From: Circinella umbellata
Lineage: Eukaryota > Mucoromycota > Mucoromycetes > Mucorales > Lichtheimiaceae
Assembly: GCA_025093555.1 (NCBI GenBank)
Contig: JAIWNF010000017.1
Span: 1-64,000 of the forward strand
Direction: 5' to 3'
Length of the DNA stretch: 64,000 nt
The notes beneath the pieces are model-generated. The model saw only the letters and a list, made by a program, of their open reading frames with translations. It was not told the DNA's origin and did no database searches. Below, in pieces: positions 1 through 11,276 of this stretch. A program made the translations under genes and the position numbers. Each line of letters opens with the position of its first letter. Position 1 is the first letter of the stretch.

Positions 1-1046
1 TACATAAATGCTACGACCATGATTATTTTCTTCTGTTCTCGACTTTTCAATGTTCAAAATACACTTGTTGAAAGACACACCCTGTAGAACTATTTTGGAC
101 ATAACATCAGTCCGGGGAAATCGGTGACAAATATGGGCCCAATGAGGTTTTGTAACAAAAAATGTTAATTTCAGGTCTACTCCAGTATAAGAGCAAAAGA
201 TAATTATTTTATCATGATTTGATATTCTTTCTTTTTTTTTGGAACGAGTTCTTGATTATTATACTGGATGATGGAAAATTATACTCATTCAACAAAATTT
301 ACACTGATCTTCCAAGAATTTTACTAATGGAAGAAGATTTTCATTGACAGAATCAAAAATTATATTTGGTTCCCTCAAATTTTATATTTTTAAATGCAAA
401 ACACTTTATTAAGGTTTATATACATTTGCAATATCGACAATCTCCCTAATAATTCAATAAGAAAAAAAATAGAAATGGTTATTATCGTTTGCTTCATTTC
501 GCTCTTCCTATTTTTCTTTTTATTCATAATATCACTTACCAGTCTCCTGCTTCTTGATCGACACTCTTCACCAGTAACTCATATTGGTTACATACATGCT
601 GAAGTGAATCTACAGCTCCTTGCATCAGTGTAATCCGTTCATTATCAGAAACAGCCCATAGCTTTTCTGAGATAAAATCTTTTAATTTGATACACTCATT
701 GTAAGTATCCTATTTTTCATATAAGAACATATATAAAAATGTGTTATTTCTTTTTTTATTTTAGGTATTCTTTGAAATGAAGTTGGTGAATGAGAAAGTT
801 TACATGAGCAGTTTCATTCGAATTGGCTTGGTTAGGTTCGAGCATTTGCAACATTTCAGAAAGAAAAGTGGCAGAGTGTGTTGCTTGAGTTATAGCTTCA
901 TCGACACTAAAATTCAAATTGGTAGTCTATGTATATATGTGTGTGTTGTTTTTATTAGCAAACATAATAGTATTATATTTATGAATAGGAAAAAGAGAAA
1001 AAATATTTACTTGAAGTACAGTGTAGCCTGCAACTTGAGTAGCCAT
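1..1046 (-). CDS. GAT-domain-like protein, 3' end beyond the window
   Basis: Five exons join in frame on the minus strand: 1046-1011, 926-804, 709-540, 373-303 and 176 to the window edge, each with GT/AG borders and matching phases, giving 192 codons so far. Residues ~25-95 are helical, with segments such as FLSEMLQML, DTYNECIKLKDFI and the run ending in QHVCNQYELL. This is the pattern of the three-helix GAT domain of GGA and TOM1 adaptors (LLxEML, then LYxxCxxL, then NDELxxVLxxY). GAT domains bind Arf GTPases or ubiquitin in endosomal and Golgi sorting. No VHS domain precedes it: the protein begins only about 20 residues upstream, so this is either a short GAT-only protein or an earlier exon was missed. 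The last exon is open for 58 codons but has no recognised domain. The exon chain is fairly secure; the family call is inference. Confidence 0.55.
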
Positions 1047-1495
1047 GAGACAAAAAATAAAATGTGAGTCAAACAAAAGAAAGAATAAATAAAAATGAGT
1101 TGAATAGCGTTAAGCGCATTTATAAAGTTAAAATTTCACATGTAACAAAAGTAAATAAATAAATCGGCCCTTTTTGTTTGTGAATCGGCTGGTGTGAATT
1201 TATCCTTTCAGCTCCACGTGGTTTCTTATAAAGTATAAACTATATGCAAAATATGACAATAATTAACTCCTTTTTGTTGCTAATTAATTCGACTGTTTTT
1301 TATTATAATTGACAGTGAACGAATAATTCTTCTATGTTTAATTTACATAAATAAACTCAAGATTTGAAGTGGTTATAATTCTTACTATTATCAATCCAAC
1401 TGATGAAATTGTATACATCTGGTGCAGTAGTTAAATAGGCACCGAAACAAGAAGCTAGGATTGAAGGCTAATCAATAAATTCTAATGAACGGAGG

Positions 1496-1705
1496 TTATG
1501 TGATGAGAAAAAAATTCCGTCTTGCCTTCAAATCATCAGATCTCCTTTTTAGGCGTTTTATAACGGATTCGTCTGACCTGTCTGGTTCAAACTTAATATT
1601 TTTATTTAATTGTTCTACGTAAGCACTATGATGTTCAGTGAATGGGTGAAAAGAAGGTTTTTGAGATAAGATATGATATGGGGTATGGATAGAGAGCGGA
1701 TACAT
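1496..1705 (-). CDS. small hypothetical ORF, possible 3' exon
   Basis: An open frame of 69 codons ending in a basic stretch (IKRLKRRSDDLKARRNFF). The composition looks protein-like: charged, helical and not AT-driven. A pyrimidine-rich tract ending in a plausible AG lies inside it near 1630, so it could be the last exon of a minus-strand gene whose first exon is the ORF at 1852-2004. No splice pair between the two keeps phase, so I list them separately. No family recognised. Confidence 0.3.
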   Translation of the reverse strand: MYPLSIHTPYHILSQKPSFHPFTEHHSAYVEQLNKNIKFEPDRSDESVIKRLKRRSDDLKARRNFFLIT

Positions 1706-1851
1706 AGGAGAAGATAATGGTAATATAATATAAAATAAATTTAATTAGAAAGAGTTCAGTGAAGAATTAACTTGAGAGGTAGGATGTGATAAGAGAAGTT
1801 GATCGATTCACGTTAAAAAGCTATTGTTGTTATGAATCATTTTTCCGTAGA

Positions 1852-2004
1852 TCATGCCACGCTTTCAATAGTTACATGAATAAAATCAGTAACATTTCTT
1901 TTTAAAGTAACATCACTGCGTCTTTCTTTTTTAGATGGTTTATTGTATGATATCAGAAATAATAACAAACCTTTTGGGTCTACCTTTGCTGGCGAAACAT
2001 CCAT
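1852..2004 (-). CDS. small hypothetical ORF, possible 5' exon
   Basis: An open frame of 50 codons starting MDVSPAKVDPKG and continuing with a hydrophobic patch (LLLFLI) and a basic patch (KKERR). It points the same way as the ORF at 1496-1705 and may be its 5' exon, but I could not find a donor and acceptor pair that preserves phase. No function can be assigned. Confidence 0.25.
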   Translation of the reverse strand: MDVSPAKVDPKGLLLFLISYNKPSKKERRSDVTLKRNVTDFIHVTIESVA

Positions 2005-2801
2005 TATTCTACGTCAAATATTCTATTTCTGGATATTACTATTCATATAAACTGTTTATTCTTGAAACAAAAAACATGAGTACAAAACTCACGAAGTTTA
2101 TGATATAAAAATGGCTATTGTTACAACAATAAAAAATCTGAACGCATTATTAAATATTACTAATGTTATTATAAGGTGTAGTACGTAGTATACAAACAAT
2201 TGATATTGATAGAATAACACATAGTGATCATTAACAAACATGGTTTAATATCAACCAATTAAACATTTTGCATAATTATCAGATAGCGTTAGACTTTATT
2301 GTTAGATTCGGTGCATGAATATCTATATTTTACTTTCTGTTTGTCTTGATGTTTATCGGGCGATCCAATAAGAAACTCTCTTGTCGTATGATCAAGTCTT
2401 TATTGATAAAACATTGTCCATCATTTAAATCTGACATGAACTCATTTTGACCAACATACACCTCTTTTTCTCTCACTTTTTTTTTCTTTTTTGAATGATC
2501 TTCTTCACGTCAAAAAACCTAATTTTTTTTCACATAAATCCTTCCATTCTGCTTATACTCTTATTTTATCTTTTCACTTTAAAAAACATCGTTTTTCTCA
2601 TAATATAAAAAAAATACTTTGGACATACATATATTATATATATATATATATATATATTCGTACGTATTAGCTTATCACTGGAATTTTTTTACAGTTTAAT
2701 ATATACACGCCAAGTCAAATATCCATCAAAGTGAATATTAATCTTTCTAATGTCTTTTGATTTTTTTAAACAGATATCAACCATTTAAACCTACATAAAA
2801 A
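2005..2801. other. intergenic, no gene seen
   Basis: AT-rich DNA with long T and A runs and a (TA)n tract near 2635-2657. Stop codons are dense in all frames and I see no RNA gene. It may hold the left border of the decayed Fanzor locus that follows, but I found no terminal repeat. Confidence 0.5.
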
Positions 2802-5800
2802 ATGCGTACCGAGATTGGAAATATTATTTTTGAAAGCAAAAGCGATATAAAATGGGATAATGTTCCTGTTTGTTCACCAGAAAGACTTGATAAGGCGTGT
2901 AAGCAACTTCACTCTTTTGTACCTGGTAAAGAAAATTTACAAAAGTTTTTGAAACTTCTAAAACGTCATGGATTAGAACCAAACCAAGACCCAAAACAAG
3001 AAATATCAAAGCACCAAAAAGAAGAATTAAAGGGACAACAAAAGCCAATAGAAACAACTATTGCTGAAAGACTGAATGAAAACAATAAAGAAGTCGTCCT
3101 CATTTCTTCTACAGTATCAATAGTAGTAAAAAGGCTCCTTGTACTTGTGGGGTATTCGTGCTTACACGATCTTTGTGTATATTATTTTTCGACAAGAAGG
3201 TATGCTCAAATCATCAATCCATCGGGAAAGGTGGTCATTGAAGTGCTCCATTGCGTAGATTCTTACTTAAACTTAGAAGCGCAATGGTTTGACTTAAAGG
3301 ATGTCATGAAATACAAAGTATGTTATACTTTGGACTGTATATATATGGGATGGTTATATGTAAAAATATATACATGTATTTTATAACAGATCATTTACTA
3401 ATTATAATATATGCTTTCATTAACAGCCACCAAAGCCTTACAAGTATGAACGTATAAGACCCACACCGTTACCATGAGCGGCTGCGACCAAAAAAGAAGA
3501 AGATGAAGAGCAACATCGATTGACTGGTATTAATTGAGCCACTATAATTGACACATATGAAGCTGGTGTTTCAAATTATCACCATGATAAAATCATGAAG
3601 ATCTTGAAAAAGTCGTCGAGTCATACAAAAGCAACCAAGGATATACGAAAGTATGAAAACTCCCTCGATCAACGTCGTACTTTACCACATAATTTCCTCC
3701 TACCTATTCAAGAAACCCTTATGCTCAGTAACCCTAATGCTAATCTATCCAGAACATGGTTGGCAGATCGTTTAAAGGGTTACAAAGACTACGTATGACA
3801 GATTAAAAATTTTCAAGGAAGCTGGACGTAAATGTATAGTTAAAGTACGTGGTCGTTTGGAGGTGTCTACGTTGGAACAAGTGTGCGGTGTTCAGTCGAA
3901 TGATGATGATGATGATGATAACAACAATAGTGACGACGATGACAATAATATAGAAGAAGAAGAAAAGGAGGAAGAGGAAGGTGGTGGTAAAAATGTCATT
4001 GAAATGATGATGTTTTCTTTACAAAGCATTGTGCGCCCAGAAACGAATTTTAGTGATTTTTTGAATGTTCTAGAAAACGAACAACGTCAAGTTGGAAGAT
4101 GTTTGTCCGAATTGTCCACAGCTGTCTCCGTATTGACTGATCTGATCATGGTTGGGGAACTCGGTTCCTCTGTGGACATAAACGTTGAACATAATACGTT
4201 AGATATTAAATCTTTGGCCCCAAGGTTTGACTTTGGTACTGATATCGCCACTTTGACGAATGGTGTACCCATACCAAAAGAAGATGATAGACAAAAACTT
4301 ACAAATAGTCGTGTTTATTCTTCTTTTCACGTTTCAAATATTCTTTCTGGTATGTTCTCACTTTTTTTTTATCTTTATTGATGGTATACATTTATTTTTT
4401 TCAATTTGTGCTCTAAAAACTTATTTATTTAACAGGATGCGCTGGTTCAAGTGTGTGGGAAAAGACAGAACAAGCGAACTTCAAAAAGGTTCGTGGATTG
4501 ATCAACAACACTGGAAGAATTACGATGCAAACGATTTTTCCTTTACCAGGGCAATGAATAATGGACTGGGTGAATTCTATACAGCCATAAAAAACCTACG
4601 GACTTGTAAACGGCATGAACGAGATTTACGTGTGCTGATAACAGCATTATTTCGAATCAACCTGGCGCCTGATCACGTTAGAAGGTATCATCAAAAGGTG
4701 ATGCAGTCTGGGGAAAAATCCAAGTCGACCAAAGAAAAAAAGAAAGAAGAAAAGGAGGGTGAAGGGGATGTCAAGTATTTGAAAGCAGGGTTGCATCAGG
4801 CCAAAAATGAATTAGCTTAGGGAATTGCACGAGGAAGAAATGTTGCTGTTACAAATATGTTGTTTAACAAACTTGAAAGTCTTTATAACAAGGTACACCT
4901 GGTTAATTTTAATTTTCATCACATCTTCTAAATGTATAAGCATCTCCATATTCTAATCTGTTTGAGTAATTAACTATAGTATGAACGGTGTAATCCGCAT
5001 GCGCAAAGAACGGCCAGTGAATCGACAGCCTTATTACCAAAGTTAGTATCTACAGCAACACTGAAGAATGATATTCGTTTTCTAGATCCATTGCGGTTAT
5101 CAGCAGATACGTAACGAAGACGAGGATGAAAAGCAGCAGGAAGAAAAAACAACAAATGAAAAAGAAACACCACAGCATCGTATAAAAGCATTGGTATCTA
5201 TCGCTAATCGCTTGCTTAACACTGAGACAAAAGATGTTAATGCCCAGGATGTTGAAACCACTGCATTCAAGAATAGCTTTCAATGATAAGGAATGTGAAG
5301 TTGCTGCTACGTTGGTAAACTCGATTCGGCCTTACTATTACCCAAAGCCTAAAGAACAAAATGCTGATGATGGCAAAGAAGAAGAAGACGAAGAAGAAGA
5401 GGTGTGGTCTGTATCTGAATGTGCTCCGCTTGCTTATATTACAAATAAGATGGTTTCATTGGTGGTTCCCCAACAAGAAGAATGGACAGTGCATCCAGAG
5501 GTAGAACCAAATAATCATTCCATCCATTTTTCCTCCGATGTATTGTACACTCTCTTCGGACAGACTTTCAACATCCCATCGAACTCATCATCCCAAGATT
5601 ATATTACAAGCAAAAGTGATTCAATGCATCCTCACAGAAGACGTGATGTATTTGGTGCTTTTTTTAACCTTTCTCTCATCTTCAAGGCCTTACAAACAAA
5701 GAAACGCTTAATGAAATTTTGAATGACCTTTGTTAATCGATATATAATTCGCATACTGGGTGTACGCCAACATGAGGGTGAAGCCACACTTGCTGAAACT

Positions 5801-6217
5801 GATATTGGTGAGAAGAAGAGTCAAATTTATAAAGGGTCAAAAGCGACTCAAACTAGCATTAGCGACAAGAAAAAAGGGAAAGCGCGTGCTGTAAAGGGTT
5901 TCGCGGGGAAGGGTAAATCTGGGAAATCTCACAAGAAGCGAAAGGCAGCAACTAGTGAAGGTAAAACGGATCCACCCACAAAACGTGGACCTATCAGTAT
6001 TATAGCAGAAGGGAAGCTGAAGTGCGAAAAAGAAGATATACAGAATCGAGTCAAGCGCTTAGAATTAAAAGTTACAAAACTTGCCAAGGAATCAGTGAGC
6101 GTGGAAAAAGAACGAGCTGACAAAGTGTTACAGACTTCGGTTAAAGCGAACTCATGGTTATATGGGTTGTACAAGCCGGTTCAGCAGTATAAAAGGGCTG
6201 CTCGGCTGGAAAAATAA
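2802..6217 (+). pseudogene. decayed multi-exon locus upstream of the Fanzor-like segment
   Basis: A chain of plus-strand open stretches (2802-3318, ~3427-3800, 3857-4350, ~4436-4894, 5234-5722, 5723-6217) broken by stops and frame changes, with some credible introns between them (for example donor at 3319 and acceptor ~3426). The fragments include an acidic Asp/Asn/Glu tract (~3900-3990), a segment NILSG followed by a spliced continuation, a Lys-rich region and, near the end, a coiled-coil-like helix (~6030-6130). Orientation and spacing suggest it is the N-terminal part of the gene whose nuclease core lies at 6347-7464, but it could be a second decayed transposon gene. In-frame stops within stretches that otherwise read as protein (for example near 3474 and 5721) argue against a working product. 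I recognise no catalytic motif here. Confidence 0.45.
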
Positions 6218-6346
6218 AAAATTAATCTCTTTTTCTACTGTATCATTTATTGACCTGGTTAAAAGTTCATTATAGACGGGATTAGTCTATAACACAAAGG
6301 GTGTTCTTTTCGCAAAGGGAAGGCAAACGGGCTATGGGATACTCAA

Positions 6347-7464
6347 TTGTATTCCGACTTAGGAGAAGTTAGACAACGTGCTAATAGTATCGAACGTGAT
6401 TTAGCTGTGAACCGGAGGGATCTGGCAGATGCAATATCACAATTGTATGCCTTGGAGATGAAACTTCTGGGAAACGATGTTGACAAAGTAACGAAACTGG
6501 ATGAAGACCAGGTATTAATAAAAAATAATATGAAATTCAATATCATATGTAGATATACGCTATCATGCGATTAAGATACTTATGACGATATATATTTATA
6601 GTTGGCTATTCAGAAAAGTCTGATCGCAAGTACTGACAGTGAGAAGCCATTGGTGATTGTAGGTGCGGATCCAGGGATTGTAGTGGTAGCGACAGCAACA
6701 ATTACAAAAGCATCTCAACTTCTTGAAACAATAAAACCTTATTGGAAGTATTCAACGTCTGATCCATCAGAGTCTTCATCGTCATCATCAGTTCCAAAAA
6801 CAACTATAGGTACACAACAAATAACAACAAACTATATCCGACCACCTAATGCACTGAAATATACTGCCAAGCAAAAAAGTGCAGCTAATTTCTCATCTAA
6901 ACATGAAAAACGACGTGAACGATATAAACAAAAGCATGAAAATAATGGCGACAAACAATAACGACAAAAAAAAGACAAGACACGGGAAATTTGTCACAAC
7001 ATTTATCACCAAAAGCTAGTTCCAGCTGGCGAATTAAAAACTCATTGGGAAGTGTTGTGTTCTTTGAATCGTATAGGGCAACAAACAGTCGAATTAAAAA
7101 TCACAAACGAGGTGCAAACTCCAAATTGATCAAGCAACTGGATGCTCCTGCACATGATCATGTATATATTACCAACGAACATAGGAGTAGTCGTACTTGC
7201 CCGGTTTGCCATAGTCCCACCAAGCACCAAAAATTTAGACGCAACAACAAGCTAAAGTCTGTCAATGGCGCGTTAAGATGCACCAATCCGCAATGCCCTG
7301 CCCATAATTCAAGTACATTTAATCATGATGAAGTTGGAGGATTCAACATCGCGGTTTCTGGACTATCAAAATCTTTATCTTTCACAAATACATCGATTCT
7401 CCCCTTCTCCCGTTATAAATTCTCATATTCGCTTGCTCCCCACATGGAGAAATTGTTGGCGTGA
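6347..7464 (+). pseudogene. Fanzor-like (eukaryotic TnpB family) RuvC nuclease, C-terminal part, broken
   Basis: Fanzors are eukaryotic relatives of TnpB: RNA-guided DNA endonucleases carried by mobile elements. Exon 6347-6511 splices in phase across a 90-bp intron (6512-6601) to 6602. The RuvC-I motif reads VIVGADPGIVVVAT, with the Asp codon at 6668-6670. RuvC-II reads YITNEHRSSRTCPVC, Glu codon at 7177-7179. The zinc ribbon is CPVC followed after 24 residues by CTNPQC, and RuvC-III reads NHDEVGGFNIA, Asp codon at 7327-7329. The order and the ~170-residue gap between RuvC-I and II fit the family, whose usual final motif is NRDxNGAxNI. A stop at 6959-6961 and a change of frame before ~6985 break the gene between RuvC-I and II, so this looks like a dead copy that kept its catalytic residues. 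An unseen intron or a base error near the A-run at 6964-6972 is the alternative. Confidence 0.72.
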
Positions 7465-10272
7465 CACCAGTTCTTCATTCTTATTTGTCTCTCGCATGAG
7501 GCTGGATTTGAAAGAGTTTTACTTTTGTGAAACGCCTGTATTTTTTTGTGTACATGTTACAAATAAACTTATAAACTACAGTAATTGTTGACACATTAAT
7601 AATCTTACCATTCAACATTCTCCATTTAAATATCAAATATCAAATATTAAACAGACTTGATACTAGTGCTATTTATCAATAGCAGCTAAATCCGATTCAA
7701 AATTAACTCTGATTGTTATAATGTTCTTTTGTACATTTTATTGATAAGAGCACCATATGTAACAGTACTATTTTTGTATGTAGCTTATGCAGAATGTATT
7801 TCTTCTCAGTAGTCATGTGGATATCTATTCTCTTCATGTAACTGAATGGAAAATGAAATCATTTCAAAAATCGATAACCAGTGATAAAATTAGCAAGACT
7901 GATACGTATCACTTTTTTAATTTAACGCATGAGACGTAATTATTGTTGAACCACCTTGATTTTTGTTAATGACTTCATTAAAATATACAGTATGTATATT
8001 ATTGAAATACTATTATACTTAATATCGCATATATCTTTTTTACATGGTAGTTTCTAAAGTACACAACATACTGATATACTGTTAATTGCAGAACATTTAG
8101 CTTTGCTCACTTGCAGGAAATTTAATCATACACTGTATTTCCGTTAATAGCTCTTTCATAATGAATAATTTCTTCTCAATACGTAATAAATTGGTTTGCA
8201 ATACCAAAATATAGATGTGGGCTAAAAAGCATAAAACCGTTGAGAGATACAATTATATGATGGTCTACTATACAATATGTATCACAAACGAGCGAAAAAA
8301 AAGAGCAAGGCACCTAATCCATATAAATGAGATCGAGCACATTAGCCTGGATAGCTGTATGAAAAAGTGAGTATTTTATAATACATAACATAGTACATAC
8401 ATTTCTAATTACTAATATAATTATCAAAATAAGCTCGTATCTTTTTTAAGCAGCCTTAGAAACATGTGACACTATGGTGATTAATACTGCAAAAGCGTGC
8501 AACATTTGAACCTCAACAATTGTCTAGAATAATGTATCACCACGGAGAAAGTCTCTAGGCAAAATGCATATGAAGTATGGTCTATTTTTCGGATCACACT
8601 GGACGATACTCGTCATTACTTATCAAAGCTGCAAAGAGTTGTGTATTATGAGGCATGCCCAGAGTTTGGTATTTTATGACTTTGGTACATTATACATTAG
8701 AAAGCCCAAATACTAAATAAATTTATGCAAAAACTTGTTCATAATTTTATTAGTATGGTTGAACCTATTGAGAAGTTATATATTGTGGATATATTAGTTA
8801 AAATTTTTATTTATTAAATGGAAGACTAGAATGACCTTCACCAATGGGCATGTGGTCGCTTCCTTGCGATACAAAATGTACTCGAGATAATAGGCAAAAG
8901 AATAGAGATGTATAAACTGAAAACTGTAGATATGTACTGTAGATAAATAATTAATAACAGTAATACTACGTGCTTATCATACTTTCAAATATAGTTTCTC
9001 ACTAAAAAAAATGCTGCAAATTTATACAAAAGAAAGCACTTGATCGTTTTATAGCACTATAAAAAGCGATGTCATTACATTATTGGAATTTTTGAAGAGG
9101 CTTAATTTATCAGGAACAACAAGATGTGTTATTGTGAAAGTCGTTGTTATAACATACCATTAACATTTGTACTCGTATTAGGTTATACTCGACTAACAAG
9201 AGACACTTGCAACTTTATGCACCTTTTCTATTTGCAGGGATACGTACGTATTATGACCGACAATGGGTCAATGGTAATAACACGGCACAGAAAAATCAAA
9301 CGTATTCTGGAATCCAACCATGGGTCCTATCAATACCTTTATTCATCTTATGCACTTGAAGGTATGTATTATCCATCCGATACCACAGCTAAAATGTATA
9401 TTCAAATGATGTGCTATAGAAATATGATATAATAATAATTGGTTTAGCTTGATTTTTGATTTATTGATATTTCACCTTGTTAATTGATGAGAAAATTGGC
9501 AATTTTATGTTGGAAAGAAGTATTGAAGGAGTACTACTAGTGACAAACGAACTAAAGGTGGACGAGCTAATATCATGTTGGATAACGTTATTTTATGGGA
9601 CTAAATTCGAATCCAACAGTATATGGTTCAAATCAAAGATGAGCTTTCTGAAAACACACTTTTTACATTTCAAGCTTTAGGTATTTCCAGGTAGGTAACA
9701 AACTTTAGACCCAATCATTATTACGAACACCCTTAATATATCATAAACACTCTATGTTTCTTGTCTTCATATCCTACCTTAACACAGAACTTCACTGGAG
9801 GAAAATATTTGTATTCTTTTTATGATGTAACAGTGTATTTTACTGGATAAGCGTATATGAGACATTTCGACATGATATCCATTACATGATTATTAGGAAG
9901 CTTCAAGACAGTTAAAACGGTTATTACATGTCACAAAAATCGTCTGTACGTTATATGATTGTACCATACCTTTTAAGAGATACAACTGACAGTCCTATCC
10001 CTACCCCCCTTGATTTTTGCTGTTGTCATCGCAACCAACAAGGCAAATAAACTTTACCAAGCTATAAATCAAAATCCATACACTACTTTTAAATTTTTAT
10101 AAATAGTACTCATCAATACTATATGTTGACAGATGAAAATCTTTCTGTTTACCGAAACACCTACTTTTGCATATCTACTGAGTATAGAAAATGATAAACT
10201 AAAAATCGGTCGGGTTTATCCCCTTGGTAGTTCTTTTTCCGTTGGCACGATCGATTTTGTAACCTCCATACC
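7465..10272. other. long gap without a confident gene
   Basis: About 2.8 kb of AT-rich sequence. Short open stretches occur on the plus strand (around 8220-8370, 9124-9432 and 9477-9680) and a few read like worn coding exons, but none extends, splices cleanly or matches a family I know. The first ~150 bases after the Fanzor-like stop are where a guide RNA would lie in a live Fanzor element. The last ~300 bases are the NAA35 upstream region, with a poly(A) run inside its first intron. Confidence 0.5.
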
Positions 10273-11198
10273 ATGGAATCCATGACGGACAGTTTACGAG
10301 GTATCTTCAATCGCGTGCTTATTTTTCTTAAAAAAAAAAAAAACGAACAAAAAAACTGAACCTACAATTAACAGGGTCTTTTATTTATACTCACTTTTTT
10401 TTTAAAAAAACTAGAGGTAATCTCGAACATAGACGTTACAACAAACAACCAGGCTCGTTTAGGCAACTATAACGCCAACAATAACAACTTTCTCGCACCA
10501 CCATGGAAAGATATCACTCAATTCTTAGACGACGCAACTAATGGTAATACATTATAACATGACAGGGATTACAAGGGTTTAAAAGAAACTGAACCTGATT
10601 ATGCGATTTATCAACACAACAACAATGATGTTATTTTTAGATTTCCAAGTTGGGCAACTTGTTCACCTTCAATCATTTACTTTATTCGATGCCATGAGTG
10701 CCATTGAAATTATGGATCCAAAGATGGATACCGGAATGCTTTTAGAGGAAGACAAAAACAACCATAAGGATGATATGACGTTCAACGTGAATCGTGTACT
10801 TGAACCTCGTGAGCTATTGTGGATCATGGATCGACTCTTAAGCTGTGAGGTATAAGAAGGAGAGAAAAAGAGGGAAGAGTTGAGGAGCGGAGAGGATGAT
10901 CATAAATATATATTCATACTTATTTATGATGATGAAAAAAAATATTATGTACCATATAGATGGCATGGATATCAGGGCATTCATTAGCACAAACGATATA
11001 TACATGCACCTATTTTCATCATATTCAAGAGTTAGTGTCCGAAGAATGTGAAAAAAGTCCGGAAGGTGTAATTCAAAATGCATTAAAAGCTTATGTTCTC
11101 GCCACTATTAAATGCTGTCACCATATTTGGAACGAAATGTCTCTTTGTAACGTGTATGAGGTAAAAAAAAAAGAGTTATCCTTTATTTATTTGGGTTC

Positions 11199-11276
<78 letters not shown>

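Noticed and set aside
1385..1420. CTGATGA core suggestive of a hammerhead ribozyme.
   Set aside because: The required stem II and GAAA box are absent.
9600..9620. TTCGAATCC resembling a tRNA B box.
   Set aside because: The flanking bases cannot form a T-arm and no cloverleaf fits.
9124..9680. Two plus-strand ORFs of 102 and 67 codons.
   Set aside because: Composition and lack of splice continuity do not support a gene; at best they are worn transposon exons.
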